Assembly: GCF_020085105.1 (NCBI RefSeq)
Contig: NC_058055.1
Location: 9,703,822 to 9,767,821, forward strand
Source of the DNA: Siniperca chuatsi
Lineage: Eukaryota; Chordata; Actinopteri; Centrarchiformes; Sinipercidae
DNA length: 64,000 bases
Reading direction: 5' to 3'
The position numbers and the translations under genes are program-made. A model generated the notes under the pieces. That model made no database searches. It saw only the letters and a list, made by a program, of their open reading frames with translations, and was not told the origin of the DNA. How positions within the stretch are numbered: position 1 is the stretch's first letter; the number at the start of each line of letters is the position of its first letter. Positions 15,701 through 41,525 of this stretch are shown here, in pieces.

Positions 15701-17830
15701 CCCCCCTAATGTTTAATAATCAGATTTGTGTTAAGACTCATTGTGAGTCAAATAAGTTTATTGTTTTGGTGTTTTATTAATAAATAATAAAAAACAGGGA
15801 AGTGATGTTGAGCTCAAACACAAAGTCCAGAAACTTGGGCTCCCATTTGGAACAGCATCAGACTATGTTTTGATGACATCACAGACCCGAATATTTGTCC
15901 TTTTTGATTTAGGAAAGTGTTCATGATTACAAAGAAAAAATTGTATGAATTTTTAAACTAAGTGGTATTACTCTTTAACAGGGCTAATTATGTGAGCCTG
16001 ACTTTCTCATTGGTGGTGCTTCAAAAATCTATATTTCTTTATAATGTTTAGGTACAACAGTGGTATATGAACAGACATAAAGAAAAAAAAAACATTTGAA
16101 TGTGTTTTGCCCAAATAAATTTTGGGCTTTGCTGACTTTGTTTTTTCATGAAAAAAGACGAGGCCACTTTAGGCCGGCTGTCTGTTCATGAGAAGGTGAA
16201 ACAAACTGCCTAAATGTTTCTTCATGTGAAACAATCAGATTGCAAGGCTGCTGTCAAGGTTGTTTCTGGCATTTGGCCAAACGTTTGCGTGCCATCCTTT
16301 TTCCTTGAGATAGTCATAGTTTCCAAGAGAAACGTGTTCTCAGTGCAAAAAGACTGAAGTACTGTATGCTGTGATAAAAGAAAAAACTCTCAAATTTAAA
16401 ACACCAACATGGTTGCTGATTGAGAGACCAAATTATGATCACTAGTGTTTTGATTTTAATATGCTAATATGATATCGCAATATGTTTCTTGGTGATAGTG
16501 AGATCCTTCTTGAACCTGAACAATGGAATAGTCAATTGCCCTGATGAACTCAGAGTACATTTACTTAGGTGTGTTAAGGAATTAGTAACTGTAATGTAGG
16601 CCACAACACAAATCTACCAAAATGAAAATGGTCAGGGTTCATCATAGTGATTTGTATTCATTGTGGGAATTATCCTAGAAATGTTACTTTGGGTATTAAC
16701 AGGTAATCACACTGACTGATGTTCACAGACATCTGTAGCAGCTGAAGCAAGTTTCTGACAAAATAAACGTATACAGTAGACTACATTAATGTCAAATCAA
16801 TTTAATATTGGATAGATCTCGTTATATTGTCCTTAAAACAGTTAGTTTATGATTTCATAAAGATGTGTACACATTTAATTTTAACTGCTGATTTTGCTCA
16901 CAAGCTTGTGTGTTACTATTTCTGGCACCGTGCCACATTGCTAGCACTTCTCTGTAATTAGATAAAATGCACTCATGGACAATGTGGGCTTAGCAAGTAT
17001 TAGAGCAACTTCACATTCAAATCCCAGTGATTGTTAAATGTTTGTCCATAATGCTGAAATAGTATTGATGGTAGCTGCCCTAATCATAAAGGTTAGACTC
17101 TGCTTTCACAGATTCCGTCTGGACATTTTCCCATTTCCCAGCATTAGCGATATTTCATCTTTTGTCCCTGTTCCTAAGACCACTTCCAGAAAGATTCTGT
17201 TTTCACTGGGCGATAGACTACTTCCAGGCAACAAACAGAAACCTTGCAATTGCTGCAAAAAACTTTCAATGTACCAACCCAGTATTTTACTGCTTTGCCA
17301 AAAGCTTACACTAAAGGCCAGAATGGTGGTTCATAGTCCCCACCCTCCCTTTGAAAGTGCCGCAAACAACTAAGCCACAAATGTCTAGAATTGACTTTTG
17401 CTTGTTGATACAAATTGTATCTATACCTTGAATGTAACAAAATATGAAATGTATAATATGAAAATAGTTTTATTTAAATAAAGGGGGAAAAAATCAATGC
17501 CATAATGTTTGTGACACTGTGTGTCACTGGGAGTAGCCCATTGGTATGTACTAATTCTTACTGGGTACAGTAGTTAACTTACAGGGACATTTACGTGCTA
17601 CATAAAAGTGCACAGATACCCTGTGTACAGCAGTAAGCATCATGTCCTCTTTGTACATAGTCACACGTGTGTGTGTATATATAGAAAGCGATTTGTAAAT
17701 GTAACAGTAACTTCAGTTGTTCAAATACTTAGATCATTTCTGTGTTGTAACCTGTGCATCTATTTCCTCTGAATTGACATGTCTGCTTTATGCTATTTTA
17801 ATGGGAATTTCAATATTTTTTTGAATATAT
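12714..17830. other. AT-rich noncoding stretch
   Basis: It contains only chance frames; the longest, 111 codons near 17.04-17.37 kb, has no recognisable domain or splice context. A 9-base A run sits near 16.08 kb. This could be 3'UTR or intergenic. Confidence 0.4.
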
Positions 17831-17837
17831 TTTGCCT

Positions 17838-17843
17838 AATAAA
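17838..17843 (+). terminator. zc3h12b: Candidate distal poly(A) signal of zc3h12b
   Basis: AATAAA with a GT-rich downstream element (cggtggctttgtc) about 20 bases later, the usual vertebrate arrangement. Assignment to zc3h12b assumes a long 3'UTR. Confidence 0.3.
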
Positions 17844-17850
17844 ACATGCC

Positions 17851-20628
17851 AAAGTTATTCTTCGGTGGCTTTGTCAAACATAATTTCTTGTGATTCGAAC
17901 ACACGGGTTGTCATGTAATGAATTCTGTATTTCAGGGGACAAAGGATTTCTTTTCAACACACTGTAAACTAAGAGTAACTTAACATCAAATGCAAATCTG
18001 TGTCTAGCCTGACGGTTAAAAAAACGGTTAAAAGCATAATACAGAAATTGCAATCTGTCATTGGCTGATCTCTGGGTGCCAGATGATGTCACCACATGCT
18101 GTCCATATGATTGACAAGGAGCAGACGGCAGTATCAGTAGCATACTGACACTGAAGGCTAAATTCAGTGCCAGTTTTTACTTGTGATTTGTGTTTGATGT
18201 TTAATGCTCTTACAAGACACAGATCCTTTTTAAAACAGGAATTTATTGGAGTGTTTAGCAGTTGATTTAATGACTAACCCTGTATGTTGACAAAGCAGAG
18301 GTGTGTTCAATTGTGATTTATTCTACTATCGAATTATTCACCAATTGTAATTTTATAATTTTGGTATCTGAGGCCAGTTTGCATACTGTTGTTTGAAATG
18401 AACAGTCTGTAGGTTTTAGCTGGCCCTATGGGAATTAGACTAGTGCTATTTTCAAGATACTGATATTGTCAATATAGTATTAACTTAAGTTCAGAATCAG
18501 TTGTTAATGGCTAAGATCAAGACCAAAGTGATTTTTGATGTGCACATATTACGTATCTGTTATGATAATTGGTTCAAACACACATACACAAACAGTTGTG
18601 GTCAAGTAATTGTGAACCCCTTGACGTATTGCAGTTTCTGCTACCATATCATTTAAAAATCGAATTGTTGGTGTACAAAATGCCACGACAAGAGGTACAC
18701 ACATTTGAACATGACTGTAGATATATACAGTGTAATACTCAGGTTAAATCACACAAACATTTTAAATCACATACTTGGTTGTTTTCTAATATTAAGAAAT
18801 GGTCACATTTCTGAAGTGGTGTAGGTTTCCTGTTTGAGCAGACCGTTGTGTCTGCAATGTAAAAACGGAAATGTAAAGCAGTGTTTTTTGTGTTGTGATG
18901 ATCTGCAGTATTGTAATCCACACTGACTGGAAAGCATTGCTTTTATAGACCAAAATATACAAAAATAGACTATTTGGGTCTGTGGACTCAAACAAAATGT
19001 AAGTCTTAATGACAAAATGTGTTTCTCCCCGTAAATAAAGCAAAATTCTGTTCAAACTGTGTTTTATCTTTTTTAATGAGACAGGAAAGAGACCTGACAA
19101 GATTACAAAAACACAACTGTGTTGAAAGTTTTGTGTGGCAACTTTAGTTATTTACATGAACAAAATGACATATTAAACTTTGGAAATTGTGATGTCTGAA
19201 ATAAAGAAAGGTAAGAAAATATTTCCCTTTGTCGAATATCTCAGTAGGCGTACTGATTAATATGTATAGCACTCATCCTCCGGCAGTGTATGTGACATTT
19301 CCTGGGATTCAGGCCTTTTTTGTACCAGCTGTTCAATAACTCTTACACATCTTGAACAAGTTACCCTAGAACAGAAACAAGTTCAACAAATCCAATTTAG
19401 ATTTCAGTCATAGAGAAATAATAGCATCATGATTTCTCCATGACACCTGAATAGATGACTTGAAATGATTGTTCATTGAAAACAGTCTCCATTGTTTGTT
19501 AGAGGAAGGTAAATATGTTAGGAACAATGTAGCCAAAGAATGTAATATCTTATTTTCTGGGCAACTTGTTGTGTAATTGTCTATGGCAAAACCCTGTTGA
19601 ATTAAACTTTACTCTGCAAACATTTATCAAAGCCAAATGGTAAACTTGCTTCTACTGTACATGTGGTCAAACATCACTAAAAGATGCAAATGTTTGCCAA
19701 AGCAGGGCCGTGACCTTTTTTTTCCCCCTTCCCTCATTTTTGTGGATTTATAGGCTAAATGTTTTCACACAGTATCTTTGAAATGATAATATAAAACCTT
19801 TGAATTCTATAAAACATAAAGTTCCTCATGAGTTAGACACAAGCAAGGCCAAGTTACTGTGTTTCTCGCATTTCTAATGCCTTCAACCCCTCTTTGTATG
19901 TACAGCAGCTGTACAGTAGTTATGCAACAGGTTACACATCACATGCACACTATCTGCTGGTTAAATGGTGTATTAGCTCAGGGCATGTAAACAGACTTTC
20001 ATGATTTCACATGAATTCCTCTTGCAAACGGACACTAAAACGGCCTATTTAACTAATGCAATATACTGTACATCAAAGTGAAAAAGAGGCCACTGCTGCT
20101 TGTCCCTAAATGACTTTAACAAATTAAAATATGCTGCCTTTAAATGAATAAAACATATGGAGAGATGTAGATCTCAAAAGTTATACATTTTTACAATTGC
20201 TATCAGGCCTGCTAAAGCGATATGTAATGTTGATATGTACAGTGTCATAAGGAGAGAGTTGTACATGTTAGCACCATCTTAAATGTCACACATTCATTTC
20301 TACAGCCTTTAAAAAGCAAAACTCAGTATTCAAGTCAGATTCCTAAAATTTGTAATATCATTGATCTAGAAAAGTACAGTAACTTGAGATGATATTGAAT
20401 TAACCCCGAAATGTTCTTTTAAACACCACAGAGACAACAAGTAACCCTCTGCAAAAAAAGTGAATATGTGGATAACTACATTTTGATTAAAAAACTCTTA
20501 TAGTTCCAAACTCACAAATACTGTCGTTAGGATTAGTTAATTAAAGCAGTACAGCCGTTGCGGAGTGAAATCTTGAGTTCAACAGCTGTTTTTACACCAA
20601 GTACAGCATTGTGTATCATGAATGTAAG
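17851..20628. other. Intergenic stretch without recognisable features
   Basis: AT-rich with no credible exon on either strand. Several AATAAA words (for example near 19035 and 19200) occur without any preceding coding sequence. Confidence 0.4.
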
Positions 20629-20849
20629 TCAGATTGCATAGACTGTGATGCAATCCACACAGTAACCATGATAACGGAGGATTAGAGGCCTGTTCTCTTT
20701 GGCCAGCATCAACCTTGATTTTGGAGAATTACGCACCATCTCGTCTGATTCGGCTCCAGTGAGCAGCTCATACAGTGAGTTGAGATTGTGGGAGGTCATC
20801 CTGCCCTGGGAGTGTAAGGATGAGTCAACATAGAAACGCAGTGACGTCT
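20629..20849 (-). CDS. Candidate terminal coding exon on the minus strand, unrecognised
   Basis: Read on the minus strand, an acceptor (aaatattcccag) at 20850-20852 is followed by 72 codons to a TGA at 20629-20631. The translation has protein-like composition (for example SLRFYVDSSLHSQG, SLYELLTGAESDEMV and LMLAKENRPLILRYHGYC), unlike the AT-rich frames around it. An internal ATG lies at 20797-20799. No upstream partner exon was found in the 2.3 kb before the divergent msn promoter, and no family was recognised. It could be the last exon of an antisense gene, a pseudogene scrap or chance. Confidence 0.3.
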
Positions 20850-21179
20850 CTGGGAATATTTAAGCACTAGCCGGTCTCCAGGGAATCCTTCATGTAGTCA
20901 TTGTTTTTTGCTGTTGTCACTATTTCCACAGTGTACATTCAGCATTACACTCTCTCGTTTTTGCAAATATTTTGAGTTAAAATTGTCATTTAAATATGTA
21001 AATGAAACTAATACAGTCGTTGGAGGCCATACTCAGAGTTAAGGTTAAAAAAATATACCTACACCAAGTACACAGACTGAAAATGACATGTATGAACATG
21101 CTGGACCGACCACAAAATGGAGGTTAAGACATAATCATCTGTGGAGGGAAATGTGTGATTTGAGCTGCAAAGAAAAGAA

Positions 21180-21840
21180 GACTCTGACAGTGTTGACCAC
21201 AAATTCTCAATCTGGTGTGAGCAGGAAGTTTCATCCAGAGACAGATGCCTTGACCGAGTTGTAGAGCATCAAGCATTTATTACACACACACAAAAATGCA
21301 CTTTTGCGGGTGAAGTGGTACAAAGATGACATATTTTGATTTACTGAGCAGTGGAAAAAAGTATGGTTTGATGAGTCATCGTGCTCTATTTGGTGCACAC
21401 CAGAAGAAGTCAAGAGGCCTGAGGTCTTGACTCCCACGATAAAACAGTCTGGACTCTCTGTCATGGTGAGGGAAGCATTTTGTGGCACAGTTTAGGCCAG
21501 CTGAACCTCTGACAGAGCAAGGTCAAATTTCAGTAAGCACAATGTTATTCTGAGTGATTGGGGTCGCCCTTTAAAGAAGCATTTCTCTCCTGATGGTTTC
21601 CAGGATATGGATCCCTCTACAGGAGATAAGTGGTCACAGAACGGTTTGATAAACGCGAAAACAACTTTGACAACACACCATACTCCACTGCCACCCCATG
21701 TCACCACATCTTAGCCCAGCTAGAAGTTTTTGGAGCAGTGCCCAAGTGTCTTCCACCACTCCATCATTATAACACCATTGGTTATGTGTGTGGAAATGGC
21801 AGTTGTCTCCACCACATTACATTATGTTGTTCCTTTCTTT
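21180..21840 (+). mobile_element. Decayed Tc1/mariner transposase remnant
   Basis: Scattered frames read like a Tc1-type transposase. TEQWKKVWFDESSCSIW (near 21334-21385) carries the DES motif with the second catalytic Asp. It is followed by a frame ending PTIKQSGLSVMV, like the family's G-G-SVMVWG. At 21630 VTERFDKRENNFDN corresponds to the E-x-FD-x-HEND segment that precedes the final catalytic Glu. Frames shift between these pieces and stops are present (for example after GTV near 21495), so the copy is dead. Terminal inverted repeats were not found. Confidence 0.65.
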
Positions 21841-22195
21841 TTGGTATTGTAGAAAGCCTGCATATATAATAAACTGGGAGTTCAAAAACATAATGTAACA
21901 TTTCACGAAAAAGGCTATTACAAGGCTCCTATTGTGATTGTGTGACATAACTTGTTGGTTGGTTACTGCTGTTGCAGTTTGTCTGCGATTTACATTGTAA
22001 TCATTTTTTAGACTTTACCCCTTGATATTTCACTTTTCTTTCTACTTTGAAAACTCATAACTGCTGATTGCCAAGACCTCGTTTATAACTTTCATCCAAT
22101 CTAATATAACCCAACTTTACAGAAGTGAAACTGTGAAGTTACCTCAGAGTTTAAGATGCTGTAGTCCCTCATTCGTCCAGGAGTGTTCTATCGTA

Positions 22196-22340
22196 GAAAA
22201 GGTTTCAGTCGTAGTCATCAGAATCAAGACGTTTCGGCTCCCACCCGGACGTTTTTCACAATTGAGAATGACTTCCAGATGGGAGCCGAAACGTCTTGAT
22301 TCTGAAAACAGTGTCCAGATGACTACGACAAAAACCTTTT
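22196..22340. repeat. Two-tier inverted repeat
   Basis: The inner arms at 22218-22243 and 22280-22305 are perfect reverse complements over 26 bp (core gacgtttcggctccca) around a 36-base loop. Outer arms at about 22196-22220 and 22320-22340 pair too (gtcgtagtca / tgactacgac, aaaaggttt / acctttt). A 14-base insertion on the right side separates the tiers. The 'gtttcggctcccatctgg...attgtgaa' phrase recurs in fish repeats, so this is probably two abutting head-to-head repeat ends. Confidence 0.7.
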
Positions 22341-23090
22341 CTCAGAGTTTAAGTCATACTCCATGCATTATGGTGTCTACCTCCTGTAATTACTAAAAAA
22401 AAACCCCACTCTGAAGCAACTGTCATTATTGATTCAATCCCTCTTTATCTGGATGCAGGTGCAGGATCTCTGCACTGTCTCTACGTGATCTCCTCTGGGG
22501 CCACCAGGACTGCGCTGCTAATTGCATTCACTTTCCTTATGTCCAAAACTGAAAGAGTACATAATGTCAGACGCACTGAAATGGATTAATTGAGAAGGTA
22601 AATGTAGCCAACCAGCATGTGTGGACACACGATGACAACTAAGATTTTCATGGTACATACAGTACATGATGTACATTAGTGTACTGGGTCTCAAATACAA
22701 TATCAGAGCTGTGTGCAAATATGGCAGCCTAAGAAATAAGACACCATCCTTTTAAATAAACATATTGATTGGAAATATAGATTGGAAATATGCCAAGAGA
22801 TTGAATACCACTAAGTACTTTACGCTCTTAAATCAATATGTTCAGTAGCCTATGTAGTAGGTTTTCATCCCCCCCCCCAAAAAAAAACACTCCTCTAAAC
22901 CACTTCATTAAATTTTATGATTATCATCTATCATATAGTTTGTGTTAGTTGCTGGCAAAATGCTCAAACCGTTAAAAAAAAGGCTGGTCCTCCGGTGTTT
23001 TAGTGTAGTAGGCTATAAAAGTTATTGCACCTCTTGATAGACCTGCTTTAATGGTGTACTTGTAGGCTAGTAACACATGAGTAATTATTT
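22341..23090. other. Noncoding stretch upstream of msn
   Basis: No supported gene. It holds a C10/A9 homopolymer pair near 22870-22890. Short protein-like frames occur on both strands near 22455-22540 but cannot be told from chance or repeat remnants. Confidence 0.35.
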
Positions 23091-23099
23091 TGAGAGAAG

Positions 23100-23554
23100 A
23101 ATTACCCATGGCGTGGTGCTGAGCCTGTCTGCCGAGCGTGAGAGTGCTGATGAAGTTTTTGGCTGGGAGTTGAGAGGCAGTACGCTGCAGCCATGATGAT
23201 GCGGCTGCTGCAGGCGGAGTCTGCTGGCCTGAGCCCTCTTTTCAGTCTGGCTGGCTGCTGTCCTGTCATCGGCCTGGGTGTGGTCTTGCAGTCAGGGGTA
23301 CCGTTAGCAGGAAATCAAGCTCCAGCCCATTTCACTTTAAGGCGAAACAAAGAAAAAAACACTCTCACAAGCGTAAGGCTGAAAATAGTTCTTTGTAGTC
23401 GAGCTAAAAGTAACGTTTGTTTCCTCGATACGGGAAGGCGTTTGATTGGCGCCGTTGTTCTGATGGGAAAAAGTTTTCTTCTGGTCTCGCTAACTACTCG
23501 TCTGATTTAATAACTTTTTTATTAAACCTGAACCGGACGTGAACGAAAGAAAAG
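23100..23554 (+). promoter_or_regulatory. msn: msn promoter and 5'UTR region
   Basis: Local GC and CpG rise upstream of the moesin ATG (gccgagcgtgag, gatgcggctgctgcaggcgg, gataggcgccgttg-like runs, ccggacgtgaacg), compared with AT-rich flanks. No TATA box is evident, as expected for a widely expressed gene. The region contains an upstream ATG in strong context at 23193 (see separate entry). Confidence 0.5.
23193..23510 (+). other. Upstream ORF or alternative first coding exon of msn
   Basis: The ATG at 23193 sits in strong Kozak context (gcagccATGA) and opens a 105-codon frame ending 45 bases before the moesin start. Inside it, at 23373, lies a plausible donor (acaagc|gtaagg) in phase 0, the same phase as the real exon 1 donor, so splicing to exon 2 at 31357 would give an N-terminus of 60 new residues before ISVRVTTMD. 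No homology of the 60 residues is recognised. It may simply lie upstream of the transcription start. Confidence 0.25.
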
Positions 23555-37017
<13,463 letters not shown>

Positions 37018-37382
37018 TGCCTGCATTCACCAATGCTAAAGCTCATACAGATGGGCCATTCTTGCCTGGACTGCAGTCCTGCCTCACTCAAGCTGTTTCC
37101 TCTGTACCCAAACAAATCAGATCCACAACATGACATGGTTGCACAAGCACAGCACAATGTTCAAATATGGATCTGGAAAACTCCATTTGTTATCATTCCT
37201 AACTTTGAATTTAGGCAAGTCACTGGTTGAAAAGGGACATACTGTATTTTATTAGTACATTCCTCACAAGGGGTTTATGTAGCATATTAGTATTGGGCTC
37301 ACGCCTCATTTCATAACTCATTGAGTAAGCATTTGTAATTTCTTTATATATTTCTGTCACATTTTTTGTATCATGATTTCAA

Positions 37383-37388
37383 AATAAA
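37383..37388 (+). terminator. msn: Candidate proximal poly(A) signal of msn
   Basis: AATAAA lies 366 bases after the stop, the first canonical signal downstream. Confidence 0.45.
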
Positions 37389-38425
37389 ACACAGAGACCA
37401 ATCCAAATTTCAGTTTGAAAGCTGCCTGTAGACATATTTCTGCTGTACACATGCAATGGTTCTTCACAGCGAGTTGGATTTTTCAGACAGTAATATTTCT
37501 TCCATGTTCCGTTGCCCGTAGTTTAAAACCAAATGCACTGTAATCTGTCTGTGTGGAGCATTCATTTGAGCAGTATTATTTTTTGCAAATTTACAATTTA
37601 TTTACTTTACTTGACTGTATTCAGAATCTGCCAACTGTTACAAATCATACAGTCTTTACACCCCACTCACAAGGTGATATTAAAGGTCAATTATCTTTAA
37701 TCATTATCATGTAGATTTTTTTGTCTGTTTTTACATTTCTGAACACCTTCTAGTCAGACTACAAGGCTTTAGTGTGAAGTTTGCTATTAAACAAATTAAT
37801 TTCCTTTTAAATCTGCGTAGCGTTGTGGACAGAATGAACTTGATATGGCATAACCTAAAATCCTAGAATCCTAAGGTTTACATCCTATGTGTTTGCCTTG
37901 TACAATATTTGAAACAATCTTTCTTAGATATGTCCACAATTAGGCTCCCTGTCATGTTACATAAGAAAAAGAAGTTGAATTTTTGTTATGAAGCAACTAA
38001 TGCAAATCTGGTGTCTGAAAAGCATTTTAATCACTAGCTAGAAGTTTTTAGCCTGCATACACTGAATAAATGAGGTTGAAATTTTACCTGCAAAATCTAA
38101 TAAAAATCATGTATTGTCTATATCTATATATCTACACAGCCCACATCTGTAGAAACTTTCACTTGTCACTTTTTCTAAAATTGAGTGTTAATCAGTATCA
38201 TCATCAATTCAATTCAGCATTCAATTTAAAAAACTAATCAGACATTTGAAGTTGATTGTACTGAACCTATAAGAGTTTTACCCTAGTTTAATTCGCCTGC
38301 TTTTAATTTTCAATTCTGCTCATCAGTGAGATTTTGTTTTTTTGCATTGATATAACCGGTACAGCATAAGGAATTACACTGTAATTGTAACATGTCAAGT
38401 TGGCTTTTGTTGGTAAACAAATGCC

Positions 38426-38431
38426 AATAAA
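38426..38431 (+). terminator. msn: Candidate middle poly(A) signal of msn
   Basis: AATAAA in 'atgccaataaagtaatttg', followed by 'gtaaaagttgtagttt', a weak GT-rich element. Confidence 0.35.
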
Positions 38432-39598
38432 GTAATTTGTAAAGGTAAAAGTTGTAGTTTAATCTTAATTGCTCAGTCATGTGTCACAGAAGGAACCTTT
38501 TTTCCACAAAATCTTCATAGAAGTTGATGCATAAAATAAAATCATTTCATTAAATGTGCACTGGAAAAACATAACTTACCTTTGCAAAATAAGTCAAAAC
38601 AGACTTACTGGCCTAGATGGGCACAGTTCCCAATGCATGCATTTTTGATATACTCTATGTATTTAATTACATTTGTGTATTTTGTAATTTGGATTTTTCA
38701 GATGTGAAGATGAAAAATAGACACCTCTGAGGATATTTTTGTATGATAAAATCTAGAAGTACTAGTCAAAGATAGCAGTTTTTGTTCAGAAAGAACAGCA
38801 TTTTGAAAACAGTATTTTGTTGTAAACTAATTGAGCAGTTCACTGCTGTGACAGTAAGCTGATGGGACAAGCAACACGCGAAAGCCTGTGATAGGACCAA
38901 TGAAAAGCCAGCCGCTACAGGAAATGCTGTTCATGGTATATTGCTATAGGCAGACAATACACCATGAATGGAAATTTTAAACCAGACTAAAACATTTTGC
39001 ACAAAAATTAACATAATGTACTTCCTTGTGCAATTGTCCCAGATTACATTTTGGCATTCAGACGTGCATAGGGTTTTGCTTGTTCTCGGATACTTAGAAA
39101 TTAGGGTTTGAAGATTTATTTTCACTATTTTGAAGTTCAAAGTAAATATATTTTAGTGATAAATATTTCTTTTTATTTTATTTTGATTTCTCTTATTGAA
39201 TGAACATTTGTCATTTGTACCAAGATGCATTTTGATATACAGTATTCTTGCCCATTGCTGCGTATAGTTCTTGTGTCTGCCGTGAAATATAAAAATGCAG
39301 TTGTTGCTATTTTGGATACCTTTCTATGCCTTTGACAATAACTTTTATAATGCTACACTGTATGTTCTACCTGAAGCACCATGTATTGACAGCCTTCTTT
39401 TAAGAATCAAGTGTAATTTGAACTCAAGTGATCATGTGTGAAAAAGAAATGAATTTAAAGATGCTACTCAATATTTTGTCTTGAAGCAAAAAGGACTGAA
39501 ACATAATTAATATTGTAAATTGACAGACAGTGCCTTGCCCAGGTTTTTCATCAGATCTTGCTGCTTCAATTTTTCCTTTCACCAAGGATAAAAAAATT

Positions 39599-39604
39599 AA
39601 TAAA
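39599..39604 (+). terminator. msn: Candidate distal poly(A) signal of msn
   Basis: AATAAA, followed about 20 bases on by 'gtattttcttgtcctg', a T/G-rich element. It would give a 3'UTR near the length I associate with vertebrate moesin mRNA. Confidence 0.35.
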
Positions 39605-41320
39605 AGTCTAATTAAACTGTATTTTCTTGTCCTGACGGTTTCTGCATTTTACAGCTAATACTATTATACTACTGATTCTGATTCTGATGACTACCATTTC
39701 TGCAATAATTGAAGTATAAAACCAATTTCATTCATGTCGTGTCTCATATACTCCATATTTCTTAAGTTTAAATTTATCTTGACATGCAGTTCATTAATAT
39801 GTTTACAGGGACTCCACATTATAGCAATTATACTCATCAGATCCACTTTTGGCCCTATGGTTAACAAGATTTAATCCAAGTCATCATCACACCTGCTGTT
39901 GTACTTCTAGTTGCAGTCTTGCAATGAGCCACATGGTGGCAGTTTACCCTCAGCCTGCAATGAGGGCTTCTTCACATCAGTGAACTATTGGTCAGTGATA
40001 CCTGGATTGGCATAAATATAAAGGTCATGTTAATCGATAGTGAACATATCTGTATATAGTATGCTTAAACATTTAAAGAAATTTGACATTGAGGTTAATT
40101 GTTCTCTACTTTACCAAAACAACTTCTCATAATAGAATTTTAAAACTAGCAGGATCTCATTCACCAGATAATAAAACATGGCCATACAGGACCTCCAAAA
40201 CCATCCAGACCCTCACTACGTATGGAAAATTGTTCTGCAAATTATTTTTCTGCAAACATTTTAAAACGGTAAACACTGAAATATCTCCCAGAGTTGATTT
40301 TTTTCCTCTGAAACTATTCTACTTGGAGTATTCAGGTCTAGACTCAAAACTCAAATATATAATAAACCCAGTGACTAACAGGCAAGCAAATAAAAAACTC
40401 TCTGTTTGATTTGTAGTTTAAAACCTATGAATCTGGGTGCAGATGCAGACAGCTTCTGCCTCTTATACTTAAACAGGAGCACATTTCCACAACCATAAGC
40501 GCCTGCCACCTGAGTGCAACAGCATTTAACATTTTATAACATTTTGTCATTAGTATGTTAAATGAAAAAGAACTGAAAATAATTGCAGTGTATGGACAGT
40601 ACTTCCCTTTTCTACTTGTGGTAGCTAAATATTATACAACATTAATTCAATTATTCGTGGTAGCTAAATAAATACTTAAGTTAAGTTAAGGTATCAGCTA
40701 TTTTTGCAATAGGAAATTCAGTTCATTCTTGTTGAACGACTTGATGAAAATCAACCATCTCTTTCTCAACACCAAAGGGAGGTGGTGTTGTTTCATCTCC
40801 AACTTCCTCTATATTTGTGGTATTAGTGTCCTGAAAATGGTGTTGAAATGGTTCACACTCTGAACTGCCACTTAGAGATAAGCTGCAATGAGCCTTACTG
40901 TATGAACAAAACTCATAGTATATACTTCAGTGTTTGGCATAGAAAAAGTCAGGATTACTAGCTTTCCTCGCTTCCTTGCTTCATTCTTCTTCAAGTTGTC
41001 AGATGGGAACTTTAACTACATCCCATTGTCCTTCAAGTCCTTTACTGTAATACTTTATTCTCAAAGTGTCAAATATCTTGTTCTAAATTTGACCAAACTA
41101 GAGTTTTGAAAATAGAGTATAATATTAAAATAATGTTCAATATGAATATAAATTGGGTCATAGCATTATTGTGCATTAGGGCATTCTGGGAACTCATGGC
41201 TGATCTGTAACAATGTAAAAGTTTTCACTGCCCTCTGCACATTCAAATCATGTGACCAACAATCCTTCATGCCAAAACAACCAAATAATTTGCTTGTCAG
41301 TGCCTTTCCAAACAAATCTT
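39605..41320. other. Intergenic stretch without recognisable features
   Basis: AT-rich. One 108-codon chance frame (near 40.08-40.41 kb) has no domain, start context or splice support. Confidence 0.4.
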
Positions 41321-41324
41321 TAGA

Positions 41325-41525
41325 GGTGTTGGTAGGCAGATTTTGTTACCTTTGGACAGAGCCAGTCTAGCTGTTCCCCCTGTTTTTATAGTCTTCTAAG
41401 CTAAGCTAACCGACTGCTGGCTGTAGCTTTATATTTATCGTACAGACATGAGAGTCGTATCAATCCTCCCATCTATCTCTCTGCAAGAAAGTGAATAAGT
41501 GAAAAAAATGTTGAACTTTAAGTTG
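41325..41525 (+). repeat. Percomorph interspersed repeat (ctaagctaaccgactgctgg family)
   Basis: Contains 'acagagccagtctagctgtt', 'tctaagctaagctaaccgac', 'tgctggctgtagctttatat', 'cagacatgagagtcgtatc' and 'tctctgcaagaaagtgaata'. I recognise this order from a common spiny-rayed-fish repeat. It is noncoding. Confidence 0.6.

Larger units (their letters stand above)
11144..17843 (+). other. zc3h12b: Probable long 3'UTR of zc3h12b, containing repeats
   Basis: No coding exon is visible between the stop and about 17.85 kb. Poly(A) signals occur early (overlapping AATAAA at 11683-11694) and late (17838-17843, followed by GT-rich 'ggtggctttgtc'). The early site would give a 0.55-kb UTR and the late one 6.7 kb. 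An interspersed element at 11810-12713 lies between them. Which end is used cannot be read from the sequence. Confidence 0.4.
37018..39604 (+). other. msn: msn 3'UTR region
   Basis: AT-rich and noncoding. Poly(A) signals at 37383-37388, 38426-38431 and 39599-39604 would give 3'UTRs of about 0.4, 1.4 and 2.6 kb. Confidence 0.55.

Noticed and set aside
17038-17373. 111-codon plus-strand ORF in the zc3h12b downstream region
   Set aside because: No domain, no splice context, AT-rich composition and no recognisable homology.
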